DNA of 64,000 nt from Amaranthus tricolor (GCF_026212465.1 NC_080060.1:611501-675500); one strand, 5' to 3'. Counted from the stretch's first letter, positions 24,886-36,526 are shown. Translations and numbers: made by a program. Notes: generated by a model not told the origin, from the letters alone.

Positions 24886-25536
24886 TTGTGTTTATTTAAA
24901 AAATGATCCTTAATTTTCAATTTGTATTAAATTGACGTTAGAAGTTAGAAAAACAAAACATTTTAGGATCAATTACCAACTAAAGTCTTAAAGTTTAGTC
25001 ATTTTAGAATAAACAATCTCAAAGTTTTTTTTTTACAAACAACAACCTTCAAATTATCAAACGCGACATCGATACAGCCGCTCTATCGAATGACCTGCTA
25101 AATGACCGTTAACTAAGGTAAATGAGTTTTGACTTTCAAATTAAATTCATTAATCTAACCTAATTACCCGATTAAACCATTTTTCCCCGTCTTCTCCCTA
25201 CCCCTCCCCAATCACGAGTTCACCACCCTTCCCCCACCCCAACATCGCCATTAGGACCCCTTCTTAATTAATAACAACCCATCAAAGGTGAGTTTATGAA
25301 CAAGCTGAATACTGGCCATTGAAAGAGCATACAATTAGTTTTCTAATACTTCAATCTTAACTGTGCTTTTTAGATTGAAGTTAGTATTGGTAGTTGATAA
25401 TATCAGTAGCAGAATAAATGATATCAATATTTTGTAAAATCAATAAGTATTCTAATTCTGAAGGTTAGCAGCAGGGGATGAAATTGAGTGGTCCAATTGA
25501 ATCGATGAACTTGCCTCATTACTCACTTTATTTTGC

Positions 25537-25936
25537 TCACCACCTTTTTTTCCATAATTCATCCACCATCTTCTTTATACAATTGTAAAGGCTTCGGAAT
25601 TCCTCGAGATTTTCTCTGTTGAAATCGCTTGACCCTCCGTCCCCATCCTCATTCTGCTGTACTCCTTCAGTTTGTTGACCTTCTTCACCATGGACGTTCA
25701 GATCTGCAGTTGTTTGGCCCTCCATTGAAGCCCTAGACCCACTCCTTCTACTTATGCTACTTGCTCGGAATTGGGGGTACCTCTACCACCACGACTCCCC
25801 CTCCTTCCTCCTCGTCCTCTCATGTCGCCTGAGAACCGCCGTCCACCGTCTGAGAACCCGCCTAGACCGGAAATCAAATCTCTGGAAATTGGGGCTGCTT
25901 ATCGCACAACCTAATCTCCCCAGCTTCCCACTTTAG
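25537..25936 (-). pseudogene. Decayed exon-like block inside the MULE (unknown product)
   Basis: This island is markedly less AT-rich than its surroundings. On the minus strand one frame starts MRGRGGRRGSRGGRG and reaches a stop after 23 codons. Another gives a 62-residue frame (MEGQTTADLNVHG…) that is acidic and Gln-rich and ends KKMVDELWKKRW. An Arg/Gly-rich start is common in first exons of plant MULE and PIF transposase genes, so this may be the remains of the element's own gene, or a captured gene fragment. I do not recognise a domain. Confidence 0.4.
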
Positions 25937-26206
25937 ACCGTTTTTATATTAATATTAAGGGATATAAAATGACAATAGAAATGAAGGTTTTTACTTCTGA
26001 ATCCTCAAGTCAACTATCAAGAAATTCAACATATAAAACTATTACATTTAGTGGTGTAAATGAGATGAGACTCAAAGAACAAATCTAACTCAACAAAAGC
26101 TTGATTTTGTTCATTAATTAAATAATTGAGCTTGAACATGACCATGAATCTTTTGATGGGTTGTTATTAGAGGAGGGATTTTGGTGGTGGGGGGGTAGGG
26201 GAAGGG

Positions 26207-27954
26207 CAGTGGCGGATCTACCGCATCTACGTACAGGCACCCCCGGGCACGTGCCCCGCCTGAATTAAAAAAAATAAAAAAAATAAAAAAATCGAAAACA
26301 GGGGCTTGTTAGTATTACTCATTTACTCAATTCCCTCTCTTGCTAAAAGCTCTCTTTCGCTCTAACCCTAAAAACTCTACACAGCTCTTCCTCCACCTTC
26401 ACTGTCGCTGCCGCACTCCCGCACCACGCCACCGCCGGCTGCTGCTCCATCACAGACGCCTTCCGCCGCTGCTGCCTGGTGCTTTGAGCCTTTGACGTTG
26501 TCGGTGCTGCACTGCTGCTGTGGGTTGTTCGAATCGAACACAGTCGAAGACTCGAACTCGAAGGTTGACAAACCCTAATCCCTAAAAATCGAAATTTTTG
26601 ATTTTGTTTAAGGTATTTTCACTCTTTATCCTAAATCCTAATATTAATCTTGTTCTAATCTTTAATCTTAGTGTTAATCTTAAATTCTTAATCTTGTTGA
26701 CTTGTTTTAACATTTATTTTTAAATCTTGATTTTTGAATTTTGTTGAATGTTGTTTCTTGATTTTTTTTTTTTTTTTGTTTATGTTGTTTGAGTGATTGA
26801 AAATTTGTTAATGTTAAATTGTTAATGTGTTTGTAATTTGAATTTTGAAAATTTGAAATGTTCTTGATTTTTTGGTATATCCTATTTGAATATTTGTTAA
26901 TTGTTATTTGTTGATTTGTTAATGTTTTCTATGTTCTGCACCTGCCGCCTGCCCGCCTGCAACCTCCGGCCAGCCGCCTACCGTCTACTCTTCCGTTCCC
27001 TCCTGCCGCCTGCGGCTGCCTAGTGGCTGGTTCGGTGGTTTCTATTTCACATTCATTAACAAAAACCCTAAAAATCAAAAATTTGATTTTGTAAGGTATT
27101 TTTACTCTCAATCTTAATCTTAATGTTTTAATCTTTAATCTTAATCTTGAGGCTTGATGTTGTACTTTTTAATCTTAATCTTGATTCTTGAATTTTGTTA
27201 GTGTTTTTTCTTTTTTTTTTTTTGTTATTTGAATAATTGAATATTTGTAATGTGTGAATGTGTTTGAATGTTCTTACTGGTTTTATGAGATGATAAAGGG
27301 TAAATTATTTCCCAATGCAATGTTCGTGGTTGAGGAAAGTTTGAACTTTTTATTTTTCAATGTTAATTGTTGTATGGTCATTGAAGTAGGAAAAATCACT
27401 GTTTGCTATGTTAAATAAATTTAATTATTATGTTAGGTATGAAAGATTAAGGACTAATGATGGGTTTAGATTTTTCTTTCAAAAAAAATGATGGGTTTAG
27501 ATTTGGTTGAAGTTCTAAGAATGCTGAATTGTAGTAAAACAATGAACATACAACACTGTGTTTATCTAGTACTGTTAAGATGATGTTCTGTCAATGGTAA
27601 TTGTTGAATGATAGTTTAGTTACCTTTTTAGGGAAGAATTTGTTTCTTAATGTTAGTATTGATACTACTGTACATAGATTCCAAAATATGAAAACTAGGC
27701 GAAAGCAATTGTAGTTTGTTTGTTACTTTATATTTCATTGTGTTGGACTATATTTTCATTGTAAATTTGAATCATTATAGTTCCTTCGTTACCTTTTATA
27801 TTACTTTGGCTTTCTCTTGGGATCATTGCGCTTCTACAAGTCTTTTTGTCGAAATAAAAAATATTTTAGTTGTTAATTTTACAAATGAACCTTTGTCGAA
27901 ATCCCGTCCATTTGTTGGTGCCCCAGGTTACTCTGAACCCTGGATCTGCCACTG
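26207..27954. mobile_element. hAT-like element nested in the MULE
   Basis: The left end CAGTGGCGGATCT (26207–26219) is inverse to the right end GGATCTGCCACTG (27942–27954). A 7-bp direct repeat GGAAGGG abuts both sides (26200–26206 and 27955–27961). The CAGTGGCGGATC terminus is widespread among plant hAT elements whose transposases are annotated as ZMYM/TTF-type zinc-finger proteins. The interior lacks a transposase. Two GC-rich blocks (26360–26480 and 26930–27030), each followed by an ACCCTAAAAATC / TTGATTTTGT…AAGGTATTTT segment, look like a duplicated 5′ leader with splice donor. Confidence 0.75.
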
Positions 27955-28238
27955 GGAAGGGTGGTGATTGGAGAGGGGTAGAGAGAATTTGGGAAAGAAG
28001 GGTTTAATTAGAGGTAATTGAGTAATTAGGTTAGATTAATGAATTTAATTTGAAAGTCAAAGCTCATTTACCTTGGTCAATGGTCATTTAGCAGGTCATT
28101 CGATAAAGTGGCTGTATCGATGTCGTGTTTGATAATTTGAAGGCTGTTGTTTATAAAAACAAAAAAAAAACTTTAAGGCTGTTTAATCTAAAATGACTAA
28201 ATTTCAAAGCTATAGTTGGTAATTGATCCAAAATTTTA

Positions 28239-29119
28239 TGTAGATAATTGACATTTAGTGAAGAAGAATAAACTAGCTATCACGAAAAATAATTGATTGT
28301 AAAGTTTTTTTTGGGTACAGTCTTAAAAAATAGGCCACAAAAAAAGAAATAAGGAAAATATGGCTTCGAGGATAGAAACCTAATTCTTCATGAGGAAAGT
28401 TACAATAACATTTATTCATAGGGAATCATGAGGTTTTTTGATACCAAAGGATTCTATCCTCCATTTTTGTAATAGAAGTTTAATTCTTACCACTCATAAA
28501 AATATAGTAATTTCCTCTCTTCTTTCCAACGGTAATTTTTAGCCAAATTAAATAAAATAAGAATAAAACTAAAATCATTTATTCATAGAGAAATACATTA
28601 AATAATTTATTCAAAAGTTTAATATTATACTTGTGATTAGATACGATGTGCAAAGACAGAGTGTTAGGAAACGGCTAGTAAGAAAGATATAAAATTGTAG
28701 CTCGGAAGAGTTAAAAAGAGTAAGGAAGGCTGTAGATGACTTGGAGGAAATGAGTGGAAAATAATATGAAGGATCTATACTTACAAATTAAGTTGATAGA
28801 AAATCGAAATAAATGAAGAAAAAAATCCATATAAATGACTATTAGATACAAAGTATTTCATGTGATCGACCTAATCATTTAGAATGAATGTTGTGAGATT
28901 ATTGTCAATGATACTCAAAATTAGATGAAACCCAAATGGACTTTCCTAACCATAGGAAGTAGTTGGTATATTTAGACTTTTGGACCAAATAGGCTCCCAT
29001 ACATTTGGCCAAAAGTGAAAAAATTGAAAAAAATAATTTTTTTACAAATTTTTAAAATACAGTTCGAAAAATTTGAGTTCTCAAAATAAGCGTTTATGCG
29101 TTCGAGCCTAAGGTTAAGA
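28239..29119. other. Intergenic, nothing recognised
   Basis: AT-rich sequence without an open frame of note or clear repeat ends. Confidence 0.5.
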
Positions 29120-29375
29120 TTTGTTTGTTGTTAATAAGAGCAAATGAAAGAAAAAAATTAGTTTGTTCGTTGTTACTAACAAACAAACAAAAGAAGATAA
29201 TGTCATAATGTTTAAAGGGACCGAAAAATCAACAAATGTTAGTGAACAACGTGTAATTATTTTTTTGTTCCTTTAAACGTTATGACAATGTCTTCTTTTG
29301 TTTGCTGTTAATAATAGCGATCAAATTATTTTTTTTCCTTTTGTTTGCTGTTAGTAATAAAAAACCTTAAACTTA
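29120..29375. mobile_element. Fold-back MITE-like element
   Basis: Arm 29170–29228 (with AACAAACAAAAGAAGATAAT then GTCATAATGTTTAAAGG) is the inverse of 29260–29318 (CCTTTAAACGTTATGAC, then TGTCTTCTTTTGTTTGCTG). The spacer is ~30 bp, and outer TTTGTTTG…TAATAA words are also mirrored. No coding capacity. A weaker relative appears at about 32860–33060. Class and target duplication could not be determined. Confidence 0.6.
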
Positions 29376-30079
29376 AACTCGTATACAAAGACAGAGAAAT
29401 TTAAATTTCCGTATGCTTATCTATTACATTTTAGAAAACGTCAAAGGCTTCACTATTGAATACTGTTCGTTTTACTCTCACACTTGTGAAAGCTTTTACG
29501 ATGTATTTGTTGTATTTGATTATTTTCGACTTTCTGTATGGACGAAGTGTTAGCATCTTAAATTCTTCACTATTGACCTCCCCATCTTGGTTTGCACTTG
29601 GGTCACTTTTTGGTTAAGCTCAGTTATTTAACCTCGGTTGGTTTTGGCATGAAGACTAAGAAATTGGATATAATTGATTAAAGTGGTGTGATTTTTAAAA
29701 ATGAAAGAGAGAATATATATACGAAAAGTGGTGCGATCATATCCAAAATTCACAATGGGACAATTTCATTGGCACCAACCAAAATAGAAAATATGGCAAA
29801 TTGAGTGGGACAAAAAAGTAGAGTTTTGTTTAAGTTTCAGCCAAATCGGCAAATAGCCACATTTGCTGTTGGCACATAGACTATTTCCATACTTCACTTT
29901 CATTGTATTAGTGGCTTTAGTGCTTTTGACTATTGAGTAGTGAGTATAGATCATCTTCTCATCTCTAAGTAACTTAGCATTATTATATACTTGGGAGGAC
30001 CTATATCCAATTGAAGCATGTTACATTGTCTAGAGAGGAAGGCCTTCCTATGTTTATGGTTATCTAGAGGCTTACATTA
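29376..30079. other. Intergenic, nothing recognised
   Basis: No open frame with a recognisable domain and no repeat ends. The 62-codon minus frame at 29766–29954 shows no known motif. Confidence 0.5.
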
Positions 30080-30390
30080 TGTTTTGATGGAAGGAAATAT
30101 TCAGAAAGGAAGGAAAAGAATTTGGAGGGATGATAAATCTTTTGTTTGGATAACAAAATGAGAAGGAAGGGATTTAGAGGGGAGGAATTTGGAGGGCTTG
30201 AATAGATGATTTTTGTTAAGATGAATCCTTCCAGAATTGGAAAAGTTTGAAGGGAAAACTCTTATCTCCCTTCGTTTCCCTTTCCTTCCTTTCCCATCTA
30301 AATAAACAAGAATTACTTTCTTCCCATTTCTCTCCCTTCCTTTCCATCCCCTCACTTCCCCTTCTTTTCCTTTCTTTTATCTACAAAGTT
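30080..30390. mobile_element. Purine/pyrimidine fold-back MITE
   Basis: A GA-rich arm (about 30085–30240, with GGAAGGAAAAGAATTTGGAG and AGGGGAGGAATTTGGAGG) is mirrored by a CT-rich arm (about 30245–30390, with CCCTTTCCTTCCTTTCCC). The strand asymmetry explains the Lys/Arg-rich minus frame here, which is not a gene. Confidence 0.6.
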
Positions 30391-30405
30391 ATTATCTAAA
30401 TATAG

Positions 30406-31103
30406 TGTTAGAATTATTATTATGAGGCAAGAACCAGGATATCTTTAATTTTGTTGTCTATTGAAAGGGGAGATAACCAACCTCACTCAAGGATCACTAA
30501 ATTAAGGTTTAAGTGTAGTTTTGTGTTGCGTCAAGTATAAGAACCAAATATGCAAGCGTATGATGAATGGCAATAATAAAGTAGTGATCACGATCAAGAT
30601 TTAAGGTGGTTCACCAATCTTGGGCTACATACACCATCTAGCTTAGGATTTATATTTATGTGTTTAAATGAGAAAATACAAACTTGAAGAAATTACAATG
30701 GAGGTTAGTGTAAGGGAAGAGAGGAGCTAAAATGGGAGTATACTTTAGCAAGTAAGGTTTCTCTTAGATGTGAGACTTTGGTGCATATAATAGCCTAGTA
30801 TACAAGAGTATTTATAGAGGAACATAAGGTAGAAAAGGGGCAGCAGCTGTGTATATAAGACACCCTACAGTAGATGCGCACAAAGGACAGCAGAGGCTGC
30901 TGCTGCAGCTTGCTGGTTGCTTCTGTTTCATGTCTTTCCTTTTTAACCATTCAACCAATAGTACAATGTACTATTGATTCCCACACAACCAATCACAAAT
31001 ATGTGATGTGTCTTCTTCTAACTTCACTAATGCATTTGATTAGATTTTTTTTTAATCTTGTTCTTGATTACTTGGTGAACATAAGTCACCAATAATCTTA
31101 ACA
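30406..31103. mobile_element. Candidate solo LTR of an LTR retrotransposon
   Basis: Starts TGTTAGAATTATT and ends AATAATCTTAACA: TG…CA with an imperfect 13-bp inverted end. The ~700-bp length, lack of coding sequence and the AAGGTGGTTCACCAATCTTGG stretch (common in Copia-type LTRs) support this. No matching 5-bp target duplication is visible, so limits are provisional. The short frame at 30874–31095 within it has no recognisable domain. Confidence 0.45.
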
Positions 31104-31451
31104 TCTACGAATTGAAATCCATGATTCTATTTTTGCGAGAGGGGGCTGGTATTTGCCAAGATTTGCTTAGTACGCTTTGCTCAAGAATAGAAACACTAAT
31201 TGAGATTGAGCTTGCCGCCATTCAGGAATAAGCTGTCTTGAGCTTTTGTCTGAACTAGACCTGCCACTTGGGCCTTATGACTTTATGATTGTGGATGAAA
31301 GCATAGTATTGGTTTTAATACCTTTAATATTGACGTGATTGGAGTTCTGGGATGTTTACTTTGTTGCTAGGAATGTGTTTTGAGAATTCATATTAAATGC
31401 AAAGACACACAGTCGATAACCTTTAACTATGATCTAATCCATAGCATTCTT

Positions 31452-31663
31452 TGTTAGAGTATATCACATATTCTGGGGCCTCAACCATCAGCTTAAGCTT
31501 TTAGATGAGTTAGTTCCTTGACATGGTATCAGAAGCCAGCGTGGCATTAGGTCAGTTTGTATATAAGATATTCTGGGTATGAGGAAAGCTCGTGTTGCAT
31601 TCACATGTTAGAGTATATAAGATATTCTGGGGCCTCAACCATCAACTTAAGCTTTTGGTTGAG
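31452..31663 (+). mobile_element. TRIM retroelement just upstream of the bL12 gene
   Basis: The 5′ LTR (31452–31523, 72 bp) runs TGTTAGAGTATAT…TTCCTTGACA and is followed at once by TGGTATCAGAAGCC (31524–31537), matching the plant iMet-tRNA primer-binding site except for one extra A. A second LTR starts at 31606 and is cut off near 31663. It ends about 170 bp before the bL12 start codon, so it may lie in that gene's promoter, leader or leader intron. Confidence 0.85.
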
Positions 31664-31831
31664 GCCTTCTAACATTCTTCTATGGTTTTATGATATTCTA
31701 CTCATTGAAGTTCAGTTCTTTTTTCTCAGGTGAGAAAACATTGATCAAAATCAGCTCAGTTTGTAATTACCAGGAGGCAACCTTTGTTATTGACAAGAGT
31801 CTAGCTTTCGTTCATACTTATCTGGTTAAGT

Positions 31832-32398
31832 ATGCATATCATTAAGTATTTAAGGAGCTTACAAATAAGGCCCAATTTCGTTAAAAAAATTTCTCTAATT
31901 CAAGCTCGTCATCTCCAAACTGATGTTTTCGAGACAACAAAAGTTAAGTACAAGTATCCCCCTGTTTATGACCCATATGGCCCAAGACCACCCCCCTCAG
32001 AAAAAGTCACTCAGCTAGCTGATCAAATCATGGCCTTAACTGCAGAAGAAAGAGCTCAAATTGGTTCAGCTCTTAGAGAAGTGCTCAAACACCCCAAGTT
32101 GGAGAAAATTTCTACCGAAGGCTTAGACTTGAGCGGTCCAGCTGCTGGAGATGCTGCCCAAGCCGAGGAGAAGAAAGAAGAAAAAACAGCCTTCGATGTG
32201 AAGTTGGAAAAGTTTGATGCTGCTGCCAAGATCAAGGTGATCAAAGAAGTCAGGGCTTTGACGAATCTGGGACTGAAGGAAGCCAAAGATCTAGTTGAAA
32301 AAGCCCCCGCGATACTTAAACAAGGAGTCACAAAAGAGGAGGCTGCTGTTATTATTGAGAAGATAAAGGCCGCCGGAGGAACTGCAGCGATGGAGTAA
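31832..32398 (+). CDS. Ribosomal protein bL12 (L7/L12), organelle-targeted, probably mitochondrial
   Basis: bL12 forms the flexible stalk of bacterial-type ribosomes and recruits translation GTPases. The 188-residue frame has no intron. Residues 1–~30 are basic, Ser/Arg-containing and acid-free, with RHLQT as a plausible cleavage region: a mitochondrial-type presequence. An N-terminal dimerisation helix pair is at ~57–90 ([20 protein letters not shown]). An Ala/Glu/Lys-rich hinge (~103–118) precedes the C-terminal domain at ~119–188, with the family words [20 protein letters not shown] and ending AAGGTAAME. The start fits because the presequence begins directly at this ATG. Plastid targeting is less likely since Ser/Thr enrichment is low. 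Sequence before the ATG contains CTCAG acceptor-like sites, so a leader intron is possible. Confidence 0.93.
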   Translation: MHIIKYLRSLQIRPNFVKKISLIQARHLQTDVFETTKVKYKYPPVYDPYGPRPPPSEKVTQLADQIMALTAEERAQIGSALREVLKHPKLEKISTEGLDLSGPAAGDAAQAEEKKEEKTAFDVKLEKFDAAAKIKVIKEVRALTNLGLKEAKDLVEKAPAILKQGVTKEEAAVIIEKIKAAGGTAAME

Positions 32399-32521
32399 AA
32401 CAAAGTAATGAAACTCCATTAGTATGTGCTCTTAGAGTGATGAAACTTCCATTAGTAACTCTACGACAGAAAAATGTAGGAATTATAATCATTTCGTATT
32501 TATCATTGGCACTTTATGTTG

Positions 32522-32722
32522 GGTTGATGATGACGACGACTTTCTATCCCGTTTTGTATTCTAAAATGTGTTTAGAGTTGAGAATTTTGTAGTAATCTCC
32601 ATGTTGTAATTTTGTTTTCGATTCGGATATAAGGTTGATGATGATTATGATGACTTCATATTTTCTTTTGCATTGTGAAATGTGTTCAGAGTTGAGAATT
32701 TTGTAGTAATCTCCATGTTGTT
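32522..32722 (+). repeat. Tandem duplication in the bL12 3′ region (111-bp period)
   Basis: GGTTGATGATGA starts copies at 32522 and 32633. Both end in the same stretch of about 30 bases (GTTGAGAATTTTGTAGTAAT, then CTCCATGTTGT). A smaller duplication of ATGAAACT…CCATTAGTA lies at 32408–32458. The region begins ~125 bp after the stop codon, so it probably affects the 3′ UTR or poly(A) region. Confidence 0.85.
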
Positions 32723-32739
32723 GAATGTTTTTCACCACC

Positions 32740-35031
32740 AAGAAGTGAATTTATCAATTATAAGTGCTTGAGTAGTTCTCAGCTAATTGCCTAAACGGAT
32801 GAGAAGTTATATTTAAGCCAAAAAAGACATGTTTCAAGCAAGAGCAATAACAACGAACAAGTGAAAAGTACGTTAAATAAATGACAAAAAAAAATCACGA
32901 CGACTTTATTTGTTGTTAGTGACAATAAATAAAAGGATAAAAAAACACAACATATTAGTTTGCTTTTAATAACAAACCAACAATTGGCAAATTTATTTCC
33001 GTGTAATAGCGTAACAATGTCTTCAATTCGTTGTAAGTTATAGTTTAAATTTCAACCACCTTTTATTTTTAGTGAAATATTTAGCTAATATATGACAAAA
33101 TTTTGAGATCTTAACCATCAATATTAAACTTTTGGTTTTTTTAACTGAGTTTTAATCTTTTGGATGAGTTTTGTCTATCCACAGAAATTAATCAATTCTT
33201 AATTTAAAGTGTAGTCGATCTAATTTTTAAATCCAGTAGAAAATAAAAAATATAGGTAAAACTTATGAACATTGCAAATAGATAAGAGTCTCTAGGCTAT
33301 TTTGTAGAAAAATCTTATTATGACTTGAACAAAAATTAAGAAAACTTTGATTATTTTTCGCCACTTTTACCTTCTATTTCCTCCCAAATAAAAGTCAAGA
33401 TCATGGCAATTATTTAAAATAATCGATGTTTGGAAATTTTTTCATGTGATAATCATCAATTTAGCTCCAATTTGTCATTTGGTGGAGAAACTAAAAGCAA
33501 AATGGACATTGACTCAATGAGTACCAGCTGTTTGATGAAATGCCTGAATGGTAATTTCCTAGTACTCTTTTGCACTTATTTAATATTATTTAAATTGTTA
33601 TTTTAATTTATCTCTTTATATTGTTTATTTTTTATTTTTGGACAATGAGACATTAATTTCTTTAATTTCATTTGCATATTTTAAATCTCTTTTAATTTCA
33701 TCCAAACAATTAAAAGAGAAAGAATAACTTGTGAGGATAAAATATTATAAAAGTTAAAAAAAGTATTAATAGTCTACCAATTTACTTTGTTAATTAAGTA
33801 ATGTTATTTTGAATGTTAGATTATGTTATGAAAAATTTTTTGTTTATGTAATAAACTTTTGGAACTAGGTTGATATTTTAAGGATATTTATAGTTTGTAT
33901 AATATATTATTGAATGCATTTTAGATTTTAATTAATAGTTTTGTATATTATTATCATTAATTAAAGTCTAAAGCTCTATTGCTATCGCAATATGAAACAA
34001 AATTCAATCAAATATGTAAAAATAAGTTGGACAAGGATTTGATATTGGATTTATTGGATCCGTGGATCCTGATCTGGGTCCATCCTGATAAATTGGACTT
34101 GCGGATCCGATCCAGATCTTCCTTAAAACAAAAGGGATTTGAATCCGGGTCCACTTGGAACCGATCTATATCCAATCCATTGCCATCTCTATTCCAAGTT
34201 TTAGTCTTTTGGAAACAAGAATATGTGCTAAAAACCTGATACATCCCACTTATCCTCGTTATCATCATACCTAGTGTATTCCACTTGTATAGTTGTATAT
34301 TCCTTTTTCTAACCAATGTATGGGATGGATATTGCATAATTCTGTCTATATTGCTCCTTTGCCAAAGGAAGTTTCATTTGGGTGTCCATACAAATGAATT
34401 TTTGGTTGGGTTTTTTATGTTGTTTTTTGGTTTTTAGGTTAATCAAACAATCAAAAAATTTTTGGTGAATGACTTTTAAGTTTTAAGTAGCTTAAAAACT
34501 ACTTTGACTTCTGACAATTTGATCCACTTTAATCTCTAATAAACATTTAACAACTAACGAGTAATTTTTAATAAATATCTCCATAATAATCTATTTAAAC
34601 AACTAACTTAACCTCTAACAAAAAAACTACCACTACCAACTAGTTAAACAAACCAAGCTTGAAAAGTAGACCCCTTTGGTGTTATAATTGTACTTGACAA
34701 TGAAGGCAGACCTTGATCAACGGGTTAAAAGTAGAAGCTTAGAACGCCACAAATTACTAGACATTTTTTTCTGCATTTACTGGCATTAGCTTTATTTTGT
34801 TGACTTGTTCATCATTTTTTTCAAGTGTCACAATCAACCTTGAAAAGCTTTCCATTATTAGTGTGATAATAATACAATGTAATACTACTGTTTAAGGTTA
34901 TGTACCATTCATTTACAATTTAGGAGATAAGTTGGGGATAAGCATTTTAGATAGTGTTCTCTCTAGATGAGAACTACATATTTTTGTACGAGGCGAGATC
35001 ATCTTTATTGGATTGACTTAATATTATTTAC
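32740..35031. other. Intergenic with transposon fragments, no supported gene
   Basis: About 32860–33060 resembles the fold-back element at 29120. About 33085–33190 is a very decayed TRIM-like piece (AACCATCAATATTAAACTTTTGG). Around 34050–34195, GGATCC-rich sequence ends in TTGCCATCTCTA. Its inverse, TAGAGATGGCAA, is a hAT-type terminus, so a hAT end fragment is likely, but I cannot find its partner end. The frames at 33979–34337 arise from these repeats. Confidence 0.5.
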
Positions 35032-35281
35032 TGTTAGGCTGTGTAACAATTCATCACATAATCACCCCGTGAGTCCACTCATGTGGACACCAACAGGGCA
35101 TCCTTAGGCTCATGTCCACAAATCCACGGGTAATGAGTTAACTTGCACAAACTTGATAAGGTTCATTCTTTTCTAAAACCATATTGTATCAGGAGGATTA
35201 CCCACCAATCATTATATGCAAGTCTGCAACCCACTACTTTAGTGATGTGGGATCTTGCTCGCATGTGGAGTATTTCCAACA
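35032..35281 (-). mobile_element. LTR-like repeat (second small-LTR family)
   Basis: Bounded by TGTTAGGCTG and …TATTTCCAACA (TG…CA). The minus-strand reading starts TGTTGGAAATACTCCACATG and includes GATCCCACATCAC. Related segments lie at 59057–59216 (shared …ATGTGGACA… and CCCACGGG… words) and more weakly at 58570–58850. Fits a small solo LTR or TRIM; no convincing 5-bp target duplication. Confidence 0.45.
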
Positions 35282-35289
35282 CTTGCGGT

Positions 35290-35390
35290 CCTAAAGTGAT
35301 CACTTATAGATTAAAATAATCATTTACAATTTTATAGTGATCACTTTTTATAGTTTTAGAGCGATCACTTTTTACATTAAAGTGATAATG
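35290..35390. repeat. TGATCACTTT-type tandem repeat, second locus
   Basis: GTGATCACTTATAG, GTGATCACTTTTTATAG and GCGATCACTTTTTACA occur in sequence, the same core as at 5640–5870. Non-coding. Confidence 0.5.
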
Positions 35391-35855
35391 TACGTAAGTT
35401 TGTTTTTATGACTAAGGATCAAATCACAATTGAGACGTAAGACTTTGACGTTGTTGTCGGTTATTGTGTACATCACATGTGATTATTATTGGATTAAATT
35501 ATGGGCGAATCACACTACGCTTAGGCAATCTCTTGTTTGTAGTTATTACTTGATGATGTTACAAATTCTCTAATTAACCCAATCCTTATACATGGCCATT
35601 CTTTTTATTTTATCGTCACTGTTCCTATTGAAATTACGAATTTGCCCCTAAATTTTAAAAAATTATGATTTTGCCACTGGACTTAAAATTTCCTATATAT
35701 ACCCCAATCTTACTAGAAACTTCTCTTATCACACTCAAAAAACAAACTTACAACATAAAATTTTTGGAGCAAAAACTAAGACGCAAACAATTAATCGAAG
35801 TAATTTCTTGTCGAATCGTATTATTTTAAATTTAAAAAAAATAAAAATAAAAAAT

Positions 35856-35944
35856 AAATCAGTCGCAGGAAAAAACCGCGAGCCAGTAGCGGTTCAGTCG
35901 CAGGAAAACCGCGGCTGGACCGAGGTTTTTCCTGCGACTGATTT
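35856..35944. other. Left CAGTCGC hairpin of the large MULE
   Basis: AAATCAGTCGCAGGAAAAA (from 35856) pairs with TTTTTCCTGCGACTGATTT (to 35944). Inside is a smaller stem GCGGTT/AACCGC around another CAGTCGCAGGA. It lies between the left TIR and the (ATT)n array and contains three CAGTCGC-type words in all. Confidence 0.85.
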
Positions 35945-35962
35945 AATTTTTTTTTCGTTTTT

Positions 35963-35981
35963 TATGAATAATTATTATTAA

Positions 35982-36035
<54 letters not shown>

Positions 36036-36142
36036 TGTTATTATTACTATTTTTATCATTATTATTATTATTATTGTGATTGTTATTATTATTATTATTA
36101 AATATTTATTTTTTTAATTATTAATTTATTATTTTAAATATG

Positions 36143-36182
<40 letters not shown>

Positions 36183-36441
36183 TTTTTATATTCTTTTGAA
36201 TATTATTTTTATTATTATTGTTGGTGATGTTGTTGTTGTTGTTGTTGTTGTTATTGTTAATGTTAGTAAATTTTCCTTTAATTTTATTTTTAAATATTGT
36301 TTTTGTTATTAGTGTTTTGATTATTATTATTGTTTGTATTATTATTTTTATGATTATTATTAATGTTATTATGTTTGTTAATATTGTTATTATTATTATG
36401 ATTATTGTTAATTTAGAAAATTAATTACAATAATAATAATA

Positions 36442-36525
<84 letters not shown>
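35963..36525. repeat. (ATT)n then (TAA)n microsatellite arrays in the PMD-gene leader
   Basis: ATT/TTA repeats run from about 35963 to 36180 with interruptions, then TTG and ATT mixes to 36415. An inverted (TAA)n array at 36428–36524 could fold back on the first. The Leu/Ile-rich frame at 36218–36424 is an artefact of this. Confidence 0.9.

Positions 36526-36526
<1 letters not shown>

Larger units (their letters stand above)
24966..28229. mobile_element. Mutator-like element with ~280-bp terminal inverted repeats
   Basis: The left end GGATCAATTACCAACT… (24966 to ~25260) is the inverse of ~27960–28229, with high similarity over about 280 bp. It is flanked by a 9-bp duplication with one mismatch (AACATTTTA 24957–24965; AAAATTTTA 28230–28238). 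Long TIRs and a 9-bp duplication are MULE hallmarks. The interior retains a decayed exon-like block on the minus strand (25537–25936) and a later hAT-like insertion (26207–27954). No transposase domain is recognised. Confidence 0.88.

Noticed and set aside
26360..26380. Telomere-like AACCCTAAA
   Set aside because: Single short occurrences only, near 26360, 26570 and 27063; no tandem array.
26377..27111. Ala/Gly-rich minus-strand frames
   Set aside because: They fall in the GC-rich blocks of the nested hAT-like element, are antisense to its likely leader, and have no recognisable domain.
30101..30355. Lys/Arg-rich minus-strand frame
   Set aside because: Produced by the purine/pyrimidine asymmetry of a fold-back MITE.
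32056..32403. 115-codon minus-strand frame
   Set aside because: Antisense shadow of the bL12 coding region.
34008..34337. 109-codon minus-strand frame with Asp/Pro/Ile repeats
   Set aside because: Product of GGATCC-type repeats at a probable hAT terminus.
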